A DNA stretch of 64,000 nucleotides from NCBI GenBank assembly GCA_016281125.1, contig JAEEIA010000098.1, forward strand, positions 62,001-126,000, read 5' to 3'. Source of the stretch: Oscillospiraceae bacterium. Lineage in GTDB: Bacteria > Bacillota > Clostridia > Oscillospirales > Ruminococcaceae. Positions 55,003 to 62,919 of the stretch are shown here, one piece after another; position 1 is the first letter of the stretch; each line of letters begins with the position of its first letter. A program made the position numbers and the translations under genes. The notes under the pieces are model-generated. The model did not search any database. It had not been told where the DNA came from and was given only the letters and a program-made list of their open reading frames with translations.

Positions 55003-55229
55003 TCGCTGTCACCGTCCTTGTCATCGTCGCCGAAAGCGCTTTCCAGCAAATGTAAAAACGCCCCCTTCGGCGGGATTGCAATTCCGCGCTTTTCATCGCC
55101 GAGCAGTATCAGCGAATCGCCCGGTTTGATTCCGAAAATATCGCGTGCCTGCTTGGGAATCACGATCTGACCTTTCTCGCCCACAGTTGCCGTCCAGACA
55201 TATTTACCCTTTGACGCCTTTTTGTTCAT
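54999..55229 (-). CDS. AbrB/SpoVT-type DNA-binding protein
   Basis: 76 residues. The swapped-hairpin AbrB domain is clear: ATVGEKGQIVIPKQARDIFG then IKPGDSLILLGDEKRG, followed by a short acidic tail (DDDKDGDSE). Such proteins dimerise and bind DNA as regulators. GGGAGG precedes the ATG. It is the first gene of a two-gene unit with the glycosyltransferase, overlapping it by four bases, so it probably controls that unit. A TCATAC direct repeat just downstream of the promoter (about 55272-55287) could be its operator. Confidence 0.88.
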   Translation of the reverse strand: MNKKASKGKYVWTATVGEKGQIVIPKQARDIFGIKPGDSLILLGDEKRGIAIPPKGAFLHLLESAFGDDDKDGDSE

Positions 55230-55289
55230 GCTATGATGCCTCCCATATGATTTTTACTACTTGTGCGGATAGTATGATTTGTATGACTT

Positions 55290-55318
55290 ATTATACCACA
55301 TCTGTTCGGATTTGTCAA
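55290..55318 (-). promoter_or_regulatory. promoter of the AbrB-glycosyltransferase operon
   Basis: TTGACA (55313-55318) and TATAAT (55290-55295), 17-base spacer on the minus strand. The leader of about 55 bases contains two copies of TCATAC. Confidence 0.85.
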
Positions 55319-55434
55319 GGGAGCATGCCCCAAGCACTTTGTCAACTGTTTGGTGTGCAGTTTTTTTGCGCATCATCTGAGAAAATGCTGTCGAATACAA
55401 AGAGAGAAACACACATTCAAATAAAAACTTACGC

Positions 55435-55477
55435 AAAAAAGGTATCCCCGACGGAAACATAATCCATCGGAGATACC
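55435..55477 (-). terminator. terminator of the radical SAM operon, formed by a minimal copy (C) of the GGTATCTCC repeat
   Basis: On the minus strand GGTATCTCCGATGGA (55463-55477) pairs with TCCGTCGGGGATACC (55441-55455) around a seven-base loop and is followed by TTTTTT. The arms are the same as the terminal repeat of copies A and B. It starts 22 bases after the stop of the last radical SAM gene. Confidence 0.82.
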
Positions 55478-55498
55478 GCTGTTTCGGTGCAGAAATGC

Positions 55499-56602
55499 TC
55501 ACGGCTGATACCGGTCGAGCATCTCTTCTTTTTCAACCCAGCTGCCGGTCAGATGACCGCTTGTGTGGAAAATCATCTCATATACGATATCCGGATGCGC
55601 AGCCTTTTCGAGGTTCTGTATATTCATATCCGCCGTTTCGCTCGCAACCGTCATATTTCTGTATTTATAGATTTCAACGTAGTAATAGTATCCGAGCAGA
55701 TTCAGATACGGCACGAACTCCGGGTAATCCCGGAACTGCTGCCAGATGTCGTAGAGCTTCACCTTGTTCTCTCTGCAATACTCTGTCTTTTCGGTGTTGA
55801 CTGCCAGCCTGTCATAATCCATCAGCTCGCGGAATATGAAATTGTCTGCACCGACTTCGGAGAGGATATCGGCATAGCTTTTGATCCCCGCTGCATCATG
55901 GACACATTCCTTCAGCAGCAGACAGCTCATTCTGTGCTTCAGGCTGCTTTTGCCGCAGATCGCAAGAATCTCCCGGAGCATGGCCATATCGCAGTATGCA
56001 CTGTCCTCGCTGAAACGCATGATCGCTCTGTTGATTCTGTCATCGGGGCTGACCCGGCTGATATTCAGATGATCCCACCTGTATCTGATCAGATTGCCCA
56101 GAATCGTGTCGTTATCCTGTACGCGCAGAAGTCCGCTGCCGTTCGTCGTGATTGTTCTTTTGCGGAAGCCGTAGTGATCCACGAGTTTGAGCACCTCTGT
56201 GAGAAGCGGGCTGAGCGTCGGTTCGCCTCCGGTCAGCGACACCGATGGATCCAGCGGCCTGACGATTCTCAGCACCTCATCCAGTCTTGCAAGATAGCTG
56301 TCCGGATCGGCAATGCGGTCTTTTTGATACAGCTCATTTCTGTGATGATACCTGAGCTGTGCAACGCAGAATTTACAGTCGGCGTTGCAGCGGTCATCAA
56401 TGAAGATCGAAAAATTCAGGTTCTTGTATACGCGTTTTTTGCCGCCGTCTTTGAATTCGTAATCAAGAAGCTCATATCTGCCGATATCATAATCGCTTCT
56501 GCCGCCCTGCTTATAGAGATTGCGGCTCTCACGAAGCCGCTCGTCGAATCCGATTTTTCTTGCGGCCCCGACCTTTATCTTATCTGCGTGATCATTTTTC
56601 AT
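55499..56602 (-). CDS. radical SAM protein (third radical SAM gene of the operon)
   Basis: 367 residues. The radical SAM cluster is CNADCKFC (Cys72, Cys76, Cys79), followed by SLTGGEPTLSP and ITTNGSG. Its C-terminal 100 residues (FRELMDYDRLAVNTEK, YYYYVEIYKYRNMTV, YEMIFHTSGHL) are closely related to the C-terminal part of the fused radical SAM protein at 57268, and no further Cys cluster of SPASM type is seen. The ATG at 56602 has AAGGAGC upstream and overlaps the previous gene by 11 bases. The reaction is unknown; its paralogue in the same operon suggests related chemistry on a related substrate. Confidence 0.85.
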   Translation of the reverse strand: MKNDHADKIKVGAARKIGFDERLRESRNLYKQGGRSDYDIGRYELLDYEFKDGGKKRVYKNLNFSIFIDDRCNADCKFCVAQLRYHHRNELYQKDRIADPDSYLARLDEVLRIVRPLDPSVSLTGGEPTLSPLLTEVLKLVDHYGFRKRTITTNGSGLLRVQDNDTILGNLIRYRWDHLNISRVSPDDRINRAIMRFSEDSAYCDMAMLREILAICGKSSLKHRMSCLLLKECVHDAAGIKSYADILSEVGADNFIFRELMDYDRLAVNTEKTEYCRENKVKLYDIWQQFRDYPEFVPYLNLLGYYYYVEIYKYRNMTVASETADMNIQNLEKAAHPDIVYEMIFHTSGHLTGSWVEKEEMLDRYQP

Positions 56603-57275
56603 ATTCGCTCCTTGCGACAAGGTCCTGTCCGAAGAAGGTGCCGTCGCTCGCATATAAGCCCCAGCTGCTGATATTCTGCACGATGACAGGCCCCGCGTAC
56701 AGCGGTGAGCCTTTCAGTTTCCCGTAGGACTGAAGATAGTAGATATTGCTGTATTGCAGCAGCCCGTATTGTTCCAGCGCCGCTTCGATGTCCTCATCAC
56801 CGGCTGCCCGCTTTCTCACATTCAGCCTGATGCTGACGCTGCCGGCCGTTTCCGCTGCGAGGATATACTTTTTCAGCCTGCGCAGGTGGTTTTCATCCGT
56901 TTGCAGAAGCCAGTAATTCACGCTGATTTTGAGCTCCGCCGGTACGCCGCTCCGGACAGACAGATCGGCCAGTCTGTCCATATATTTGTCCAGCTCAAGG
57001 CCGTTCGTCAGTACGATGAGCTTTCTGCATCTTCCGGTATTAACCGCATACGCAGCAAACCGGAGGAAATCCCTGTGTATCAGGGGCTCGCCGCCTTCCA
57101 GCTGGACTTCCAGTTCTCCAGCGCAGGAATCGAGGATGCTTCTGTATGTGTCAAAATCCATAAACCTGCCTTTGTCTGTGCCGCTGTACATACAGCAGAA
57201 CGGGCAGTCGGTGTTGCAGGCATTTGTGATATTGATATACAGCCTCGTTCCGCCCGCAATCTTACGGTCATTCAT
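56592..57275 (-). CDS. short radical SAM protein (second radical SAM gene of the operon)
   Basis: 227 residues. The radical SAM motif CNTDCPFCC (Cys20, Cys24, Cys27) lies very near the N-terminus, then VQLEGGEPLIHRDFL and LIVLTNGLELDKY. The second half (LKISVNYWLLQTDENHL and onward) is short and has no auxiliary Cys cluster. The ATG at 57275 has AAGGAG upstream and overlaps the fused gene by eight bases; a longer frame from 57419 is less likely because it has no ribosome site and lies wholly inside that gene. Function unknown; it is not a close paralogue of the other two. Confidence 0.82.
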   Translation of the reverse strand: MNDRKIAGGTRLYINITNACNTDCPFCCMYSGTDKGRFMDFDTYRSILDSCAGELEVQLEGGEPLIHRDFLRFAAYAVNTGRCRKLIVLTNGLELDKYMDRLADLSVRSGVPAELKISVNYWLLQTDENHLRRLKKYILAAETAGSVSIRLNVRKRAAGDEDIEAALEQYGLLQYSNIYYLQSYGKLKGSPLYAGPVIVQNISSWGLYASDGTFFGQDLVARSEYEK

Positions 57276-59247
57276 GTTCTGACTCCTTATCCGCAGCCTG
57301 CCAGTCTGCAAAGCTGTCCAGGATATCTTCCGTTTCATTCCATCCGGCACAGAGATTTCCGTTCGGGTGGAATACCATTTCATAGATATAGTGCAGGTTC
57401 TCCCGCCTGTATTTTTCAAGGTATTTCAGGTTTGCCCGTTCCGATACGACTGTCATATCACGGTACTTGTATATTTCGATGTAATAATAATGTCCTCTGA
57501 TATTGGAAAAGGGAATGAACTCCGGATCGCTGTCCATTTCAGCCCAGAGCGTGTTCATCAGGACACGGTTTTCTGCTGCATAGGCTGTTTTCTCGGCGTT
57601 CTTTGATTCCTGCTCGTTGAATGACATCAGCTCACGGAAGACAACATGTCTGCATCCGGCGGAACGGACAAACGACAGGTATTTCTTCATCTCCGGCAGA
57701 CTGCCGATCCCCTCACGGCTGACGATGCAGTTGAAGCGTGTGCGGACGCCGTGTTCCTCGAGCTTTGCAATCGCCCTGACGAACATATCGAAGGACGGCT
57801 GTTGTTCACGGAACCGCATGATCTTCTGACAGACGTCCGTGTCATATGACGGACGCGAGAAATTCACATGGGATATGCCTGCCGCGATGATATCATCTGC
57901 ATATTTGTCAATATTGGTGCCGTTGGTCGTAATGACGATCTTGCGGAATCTGTATTTTGCCAGAATCTCCGCTGCCTCCCGGAACCACGGAGAAAGCAAC
58001 GGTTCTCCGCCGGTGACGGAAATACTCGGATTATACGGCCTGATCTTTCCGGCGATGAAATCCAGTCTTTTCAGATAGGTTTCCCTGTCCTCAATATTTC
58101 CGGTCTTGTTGATCCGGCCGTTGTTCTCCGTCTTGATCTGCTCGATGCAGAATTTGCAGTCGGCGTTGCAGTACGTATCCAGAAAAACCGTGAAGTTAAA
58201 GTTCCGGTAGAGGGCATAGTCTTCAAACGGCATCCACTGATAGTCACGGGGATCGAACACATCGTAGCTGAGAAGCCGCTCGTGACGGAATCCGCTGATG
58301 TTTCTGTGCGCGGTAAATGCGGAAATAACGTCATCCAATGTCAGGTCAGCGCCGAAGCAGGCGCCGCATGAATACGTGCCTCCCCCGCTGTATATGAAGT
58401 GTGATATGTATTTTTCGTACATTTCAGCGCATATTTCGGGCGATGCAGTGAGAAAGGTGAAATGCTGCCTGTGCAGGCAGACATTCACAGCGGCATCACA
58501 GTCAAGCGTGCGCAGCGCCTGATTCAGCACAAGCGTGCAGGGACAGCCGCCTCGGATAAAGGCTGTTCTGATCCCGCCGATTTCATGAATGACGGCCTTT
58601 GCGAGGATTTCCTGATTCCGGGCAAGCGCAGTTTCAAATGCATCTCTGAACTGCCCGCCGAGTGCGAACGGCTTGTCGATATAGTCGGAGAACATCTCAA
58701 AAAGCTGTGACGAGCTGTATCCGAAATTCAGGTATTCAAATACCATCGCATCAAACAGGCCGTCTTTGATGAACCCGGTCGCATACTGAAAAATCCGCTG
58801 CACGATGTCATCGCAGTAGGAAACATGCGCTGCAACGCGTTTGGTGACAGAGTCGTTTTCAAGAATGTACACTGAGTTCCCGCGGTATACCTTTTTTTCC
58901 GTATACAATTCCGGCATAAAATCCCGAAGCCGGTTCGTACTGCCGATGTATACAGTTTCCGCGGAGAAGCGCTCCAGATAAAGAATGCTGTATTCGTTCA
59001 GAGCTGGGCCGATGATAAAAACCTTTTCACACTGCGCAGGCAGTCCCGGATCGCCGGTGATGTCATAATTCAGGTCATGCCTGTTGGTGAAAACGATGCG
59101 GAAGGAATCATCGCTGTGCTTCGCAATCAGTGCGGCAGCAAAAATGCTGTCGATATCATGGACGACGTACATCACGGCAAGCGGCCTGCCTTCCCTCGGG
59201 TATGTATAGGTTTCGGTCGTGCTGACCTCTCTGCGTTTGTTTTTCAT
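57268..59247 (-). CDS. fusion of a DHH/DHHA1-like N-terminal region with a radical SAM domain
   Basis: 659 residues. Residues about 20-310 resemble DHH-DHHA1 phosphoesterases: MYVVHDIDSIFAAALIAKH (HDID at 30-33), VFTNRHDLNYDITGD, and a glycine-rich GGGTYSCGACFG near 288 in the place of the usual GGGHPxAAG. The central DHH triplet is not visible, so catalysis may be lost or changed. Residues about 350-659 are a radical SAM domain with CNADCKFC (Cys360, 364, 367), SVTGGEPLLSP and VITTNGTN, and a tail paralogous to the gene at 55499. The ATG at 59247 follows GGGGGA. It may bind a nucleotide-like or phosphorylated substrate and modify it by radical chemistry; that is inference. Confidence 0.75.
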   Translation of the reverse strand: MKNKRREVSTTETYTYPREGRPLAVMYVVHDIDSIFAAALIAKHSDDSFRIVFTNRHDLNYDITGDPGLPAQCEKVFIIGPALNEYSILYLERFSAETVYIGSTNRLRDFMPELYTEKKVYRGNSVYILENDSVTKRVAAHVSYCDDIVQRIFQYATGFIKDGLFDAMVFEYLNFGYSSSQLFEMFSDYIDKPFALGGQFRDAFETALARNQEILAKAVIHEIGGIRTAFIRGGCPCTLVLNQALRTLDCDAAVNVCLHRQHFTFLTASPEICAEMYEKYISHFIYSGGGTYSCGACFGADLTLDDVISAFTAHRNISGFRHERLLSYDVFDPRDYQWMPFEDYALYRNFNFTVFLDTYCNADCKFCIEQIKTENNGRINKTGNIEDRETYLKRLDFIAGKIRPYNPSISVTGGEPLLSPWFREAAEILAKYRFRKIVITTNGTNIDKYADDIIAAGISHVNFSRPSYDTDVCQKIMRFREQQPSFDMFVRAIAKLEEHGVRTRFNCIVSREGIGSLPEMKKYLSFVRSAGCRHVVFRELMSFNEQESKNAEKTAYAAENRVLMNTLWAEMDSDPEFIPFSNIRGHYYYIEIYKYRDMTVVSERANLKYLEKYRRENLHYIYEMVFHPNGNLCAGWNETEDILDSFADWQAADKESEHE

Positions 59248-59306
59248 AATATCCCCCTGATGAAAGAACTGTTTTCTCCCTGATGCACCTTCGGCCTGAT
59301 GCAGAA

Positions 59307-59897
59307 TCATCTCCCCGTCTTTCGGACATGCGCTTTGAAATACTGCACCATTTCAGACGGATGCGCAGAAAAACGCTCTGCCTGCGCCGCTGTAATATCC
59401 AGCATATCCATCGGCGGAAACGCCATGCTCGGCAGCCCGCCCAGATCGGACATCAGGCTCCAGCTATCCGCTTTGTTTCCGTATGTACTGATTGCAGTGA
59501 GGGCATTTCGCCCCTGACCGACAATTTCAAAGCCTTTCCATTCCGTATGAATCATGACGGTCAGCCGCCTGATGAGCGGTTCCGTCAGCGGAATCTGTTT
59601 GCGTCTTGGACGCGGATGCCCCTCCATGTTGATGTAGTTTTCAAATGCGGCCGGGTTGTCGAGCTCACGCGCCAGATATATGGCATCTTCCCGCGTAATC
59701 TGCTCGCGGTACAGTTTGAAGCGGACATCCTTTCGGCCGCAGATGATCCTGTCATTCACAGTTTCAAGATACTGCACCGCATAGCCGATGCCGTATTCTG
59801 TTTCGGTCCATGCGCCGAAATGTACAAGGAACACGCCCTCATTGCAGGAAACGATCTTACCGTGCAGTGCGTTTTCAATCAGCTCTACCGGATTCAT
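59307..59897 (-). CDS. hypothetical protein, first gene of the radical SAM operon
   Basis: 196 residues, no signal peptide or membrane helix. I do not recognise the family. Features are EYGIGYAVQYLETVNDRIIC in the first half, a basic middle (GHPRPRRKQIPL), and a Gly-rich stretch KGFEIVGQGRNAL followed by MAFPPMDMLDITAAQ. It has a strong GGAGG ribosome site eight bases before the ATG and follows a consensus promoter. It precedes the fused radical SAM gene by 59 bases. It could be a substrate protein, a partner subunit or a sensor; nothing decides. Confidence 0.7.
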   Translation of the reverse strand: MNPVELIENALHGKIVSCNEGVFLVHFGAWTETEYGIGYAVQYLETVNDRIICGRKDVRFKLYREQITREDAIYLARELDNPAAFENYINMEGHPRPRRKQIPLTEPLIRRLTVMIHTEWKGFEIVGQGRNALTAISTYGNKADSWSLMSDLGGLPSMAFPPMDMLDITAAQAERFSAHPSEMVQYFKAHVRKTGR

Positions 59898-60028
59898 ACA
59901 GCAAACCTCCGTATCGTTTTTTCTGCTTCATGCTTGCAGTACAGATGCTGCGGCACGCGGAAATCATTGCTTCTTTCAAAGAATTCAGTCACAGTTCCGT
60001 TTCCGGATTCCGGTTCCGTACTGTTATG

Positions 60029-60057
60029 ATTATATCGCATACGGACTGCTATGTCAA
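60029..60057 (-). promoter_or_regulatory. promoter of the radical SAM operon
   Basis: TTGACA (60052-60057) and TATAAT (60029-60034), 17-base spacer on the minus strand. The leader is about 125 bases long. Confidence 0.88.
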
Positions 60058-60065
60058 TAGCACAG

Positions 60066-60094
60066 AAAAAGCAGCCGCCCGCGGGCGGCTGCTT
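60066..60094 (-). terminator. terminator of the ECF sigma/membrane sensor operon
   Basis: On the minus strand AAGCAGCCGCCC pairs with GGGCGGCTGCTT with almost no loop (core arms 60083-60092 and 60071-60080), followed by a TTTTT run (60066-60070). It ends about nine bases upstream of the radical SAM operon promoter. Confidence 0.8.
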
Positions 60095-60151
60095 CCTGCC
60101 AGGATACTGTGCAGATACCGGATACCGGCACGGTTTCTTCTGCCATGCTGT

Positions 60152-61717
60152 TTATTTCAGCGTATAGCTCGCATCGCCGACAGAAAGAACCACCGATCCG
60201 GCTGCATCAAAGCTGAATGCCGGGAAGATCAGATTCACATAGCCGCGTTTTCCGGTCACGGATTGTTCCTCCGTTTCGAACGCTGTATAACAGGTGTCCG
60301 GATTGCAGCTGTATGCTTCGCCGTCAATGATCAGCGTCAGTGCGTCACGCATCACCGTGCCCTCATCGCTGTCTGCATCGTAGCACAAGCCGATTTCTGT
60401 GCCTGTGTCAAGGAAAAATACATGGGTAAGCTGATAATCAATATCCCCAAAATGCAGCACGGCATGATCTTCTTTCACGAAATACAGCGGGGTATGATAC
60501 GCGTATGTCATGGCATCGGAAGCATGGCCGCCGGTCTGATCCTCTGTGCTTTCAGCAGATTCCGCTGCACTGTCCGTTTCATCATTGCTGCTGATCGTTG
60601 TGTCATATGCAGCAGCGGTGTCAGGATCGCCTTTCAGCGTCAGGCTGGCGTCACCGGCCAGAAGCGCGACGTTCTGTGCAGATGCATAGTCAATCTGCGG
60701 GAACAGCGCTGTCACATAGCCGTATGCCGCGTCATCTTCCTCTGTATCCCACCAGATATAGCAGCAGTCCGGATTACAGCTGTATGCGGTTCCGTCAACG
60801 ATCAGAACCAGTGCATCATTGAGCGCTGTGTCTTTGAAAAGGTTTGTATCTTCCTGTGCATCTTCCGGTGCGTTCGCCATGAATTCGTCCATGTGCAGGC
60901 GGAAGCTGATTTCCGTCTGGTATGCGCTGAACTGCGCACATGTCAGCAGATAGTCAACCCCGTTGTAAGGAAGCACCATATTGTCCTCTACACCATAATA
61001 CAGGCAATCCGTATCAGCGAGCTCACCTGCCGGGATTGTCAGGCGCGTTTCCATGTGCGTGCGGTCGATGACAGGTGTGCCGTCCGGTTCATTTCTGTAA
61101 ATCGCGGTGATGTCAATGACGCATTCCTCGCCGTGTGACATCCAGACAGGCGCACCCTGTACGCTTGCATGGTAAAGATTCGGGATTTCGGGATCACGGT
61201 ATCCGGTACCGTCCGCCCATGCGTATTGATCCAGCTCGTTCTCATACTGATATACACCGAGCGTATACACGCCGAGATTCACCGTTTCGTTTGCCGCTGC
61301 AATCTCCGGATCGTCAATATAAAGGTCGATGATCAGCTTCGGATTTTCCAGATCACCGGATACTGCGATCAGATCGGCACGGTAGATCCCGTCTGTAAAG
61401 GATTGGTTGATCGCATAGAGATAGCCCTGATCAATCAGGTCGGCTGTGGTATCGTCCTGATACTTTTCACGGAACCACTCTGCAAGCGGGCCGTATCCCG
61501 CTGCGCCTGCACCGATCGCGGTCAGACCGGCGGCCGTTGCGCAGGCTGCTGCAATGACGATGCCCTTGCGGAGCATTCTGATTTTACGGCGGGGCATCGG
61601 AGCGCCGCCTGCTGCTGCATAAGTCTTTGCCATTTCTAACATTTCCTTTCCGTCGGGCAGTTCTGTCTGTTCGCACATGCGGTTCACCTGTTCACGATAG
61701 TCTGTTTGCATACTCAT
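60152..61717 (-). CDS. membrane protein, putative anti-sigma/sensor partner of the ECF sigma factor, with duplicated domain
   Basis: 521 residues. About 50 cytoplasmic residues are followed by one helix (IVIAAACATAAGLTAIGAGAAG), so the bulk lies outside the cell, the layout of DUF4179/RsgI-like anti-sigma proteins. Two related segments occur in the outer part: YSCNPDCCYIWWDTEE with GYVTALFPQIDYASA (near 320-360), and YSCNPDTCYTAFETEE with GYVNLIFPAFSFDAA (near 470-510), both ending in GDASLTLK or GDASYTLK. Each appears to be a small sensor-like domain. The ATG at 61717 lies four bases after the sigma gene stop. The anti-sigma role is inferred from gene order and topology. Confidence 0.7.
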   Translation of the reverse strand: MSMQTDYREQVNRMCEQTELPDGKEMLEMAKTYAAAGGAPMPRRKIRMLRKGIVIAAACATAAGLTAIGAGAAGYGPLAEWFREKYQDDTTADLIDQGYLYAINQSFTDGIYRADLIAVSGDLENPKLIIDLYIDDPEIAAANETVNLGVYTLGVYQYENELDQYAWADGTGYRDPEIPNLYHASVQGAPVWMSHGEECVIDITAIYRNEPDGTPVIDRTHMETRLTIPAGELADTDCLYYGVEDNMVLPYNGVDYLLTCAQFSAYQTEISFRLHMDEFMANAPEDAQEDTNLFKDTALNDALVLIVDGTAYSCNPDCCYIWWDTEEDDAAYGYVTALFPQIDYASAQNVALLAGDASLTLKGDPDTAAAYDTTISSNDETDSAAESAESTEDQTGGHASDAMTYAYHTPLYFVKEDHAVLHFGDIDYQLTHVFFLDTGTEIGLCYDADSDEGTVMRDALTLIIDGEAYSCNPDTCYTAFETEEQSVTGKRGYVNLIFPAFSFDAAGSVVLSVGDASYTLK

Positions 61718-61721
61718 ATGA

Positions 61722-62189
61722 TCAGCCTTCCTTCCCAAGTGTTTTTTCCAGCAGATTTCTGCCGCGGCGCAGTCTGGTTTTGACTGCGCCTTCTGTCATG
61801 TCCAGTATCTCTGCGATTTCCCGCACGGCGTACTCTTCATAATAGAACAGATGAATCGGCGTGCGGTATTTTTCAGGCAGAGCAAGTACGGCCTCGAGAA
61901 CATCCTGCCGCCCGGTGCTGTCCGGCGCAGGAATCGTTTCCGTCAGTTCTGTCAGAACAATGCGGCGGTTGTCCCTGACATGGTTTCTGCTCAGGTTGAC
62001 AACGACCCGCAGCAGCCACGCTTTGATATGTTCATCGCTTTCAAATTCCTTGTCGCAGGTATACAGCCGCATGAACGCCTCCTGCTGAAGATCCGCTGCA
62101 TCTGCGGCATTCCGCACACAGCTGAAAGCTGCTGCATAGACATTGTTTCTGTACAGCTCATAGGCTTTTGTAAATTGCAAATCTGTCAT
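61722..62189 (-). CDS. ECF-type RNA polymerase sigma factor
   Basis: 155 residues with region 2 (FSCVRNAADAADLQQEAFMR, then WLLRVVVNLSRNHVRD) and region 4 (ALPEKYRTPIHLFYYEEYAV, IAEILDMTEGAVKTRLRRGR). ECF factors direct polymerase to stress or envelope promoters and are held by a membrane anti-sigma protein, here the next gene. The ATG at 62189 has GAGAGGAC upstream; an in-frame extension to 62276 would overlap its own promoter. An ECF-like promoter precedes it, suggesting autoregulation. Confidence 0.92.
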   Translation of the reverse strand: MTDLQFTKAYELYRNNVYAAAFSCVRNAADAADLQQEAFMRLYTCDKEFESDEHIKAWLLRVVVNLSRNHVRDNRRIVLTELTETIPAPDSTGRQDVLEAVLALPEKYRTPIHLFYYEEYAVREIAEILDMTEGAVKTRLRRGRNLLEKTLGKEG

Positions 62190-62246
62190 ATTGTCCTCTC
62201 TCCGTGATACCGGAACTGCTGTGTTGCAAAGAGCTCTTTCACCTAA

Positions 62247-62275
62247 CATACACCCCGGAACGCCAAAAGGTTTCA
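62247..62275 (-). promoter_or_regulatory. candidate ECF-type (autoregulated) promoter of the sigma factor gene
   Basis: On the minus strand TGAAACC (62269-62275) is followed after 16 bases by TGTATG (62247-62252). The -35 matches the GAAACC pattern of ECF sigma promoters; the -10 differs by one base from CGTA. No sigma-70 promoter of similar quality is nearby. Confidence 0.5.
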
Positions 62276-62382
62276 TTTTTTTGAAAAAATTTTATCGTCT
62301 TTTCTTTACAATATGAATTATATCACATTTTTGAAAGCCGTGCAAGCCCGCATAAAGCAACCCGCCTGCGTTTCCTGCCAGA

Positions 62383-62424
62383 AAATGAGCGTCCCCGCAT
62401 CATTCCATGCAGGGACGCTCATTT
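62383..62424 (-). terminator. terminator after the lipoprotein gene
   Basis: AAATGAGCGTCCC (62383-62395) pairs perfectly with 62412-62424; the inner part can pair further through GCA/TGC. It starts four bases after the stop codon on the minus strand and is followed by TCTGG. Confidence 0.75.
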
Positions 62425-62427
62425 GTT

Positions 62428-62772
62428 TCAGCTGTCAAATTCGATCCACGGGCCGGTTATCATCGGCTGTTCCGGCTGCACGGATTCTCCGGGCTGTCCC
62501 GGCTGCTCCGGCTGTTCCGGTTCCGTGATGCCATCCGCTTCCGGTACGGGCACACGCTCCTCCGGCGGATCATCCGGTTCCGCAGACTGCTGTTCCGCAG
62601 CGGCCGTGGTATCCGCAGCAGCATCCTGCGGCGATGCAGTCTGCGCGGCTGTGGTCTGCGTCTGTGCGGACGGCGTTTCCGGTTCGGCGGTTTTCCCGCC
62701 CGTGCAGCCCGTCAGCAGGCTTGCCGCCGCTAGCAGAATACTGACTGTATGATAAATTCTGCTGGCCATCAT
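62428..62772 (-). CDS. small Pro/Glu-rich lipoprotein
   Basis: 114 residues. A lipoprotein signal (IYHTVSILLAAASLLTGCTG) has the lipobox LLTGC with Cys22, so it should be lipid-anchored outside the membrane. The mature part is low-complexity: Thr/Ala/Gln-rich, then Pro/Glu-rich with PEQPEQPGQPG repeats. No catalytic domain. AGGAG precedes the ATG. It is 29 bases after the 35-residue peptide gene and shares its strand and likely transcript. Confidence 0.75.
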   Translation of the reverse strand: MMASRIYHTVSILLAAASLLTGCTGGKTAEPETPSAQTQTTAAQTASPQDAAADTTAAAEQQSAEPDDPPEERVPVPEADGITEPEQPEQPGQPGESVQPEQPMITGPWIEFDS

Positions 62773-62801
62773 CCGGTTCTCCTTTTGCGTCCGGCTCCCG
62801 G

Positions 62802-62909
62802 TTATTCAACGTCGAACCGTTCGCCTTCGTATTCCTGGCTTGCAGTCAGAACATCCTCCTCTGCAAACGCAATGACTGTCAGCTGTGCTTCTTCATAAGT
62901 CTGTTTCAT
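62802..62909 (-). CDS. 35-residue acidic peptide
   Basis: The frame begins MKQTYEEAQLTVIAFAEEDV and ends LTASQEYEGERFDVE, with AAGGAGG five bases before the ATG. Peptides of this pattern (a short basic start, a hydrophobic strand, then an acidic DVxTxS motif) are common small genes in Ruminococcus-like genomes, as far as I recall, but their role is unknown. It lies ten bases after the unrecognised large protein and 29 before the lipoprotein. A ribosomally made precursor or an export signal peptide are possibilities; no modifying enzyme is adjacent in this direction. Confidence 0.65.
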   Translation of the reverse strand: MKQTYEEAQLTVIAFAEEDVLTASQEYEGERFDVE

Positions 62910-62919
62910 CGTTTCCTCC

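Noticed and set aside
59875-59967. 30-codon minus-strand frame in the radical SAM leader (MISACRSIC...), a possible precursor peptide
   Set aside because: Weak ribosome site, overlap with the start of the 196-residue gene, and no leader/core pattern; a real precursor was not convincing.
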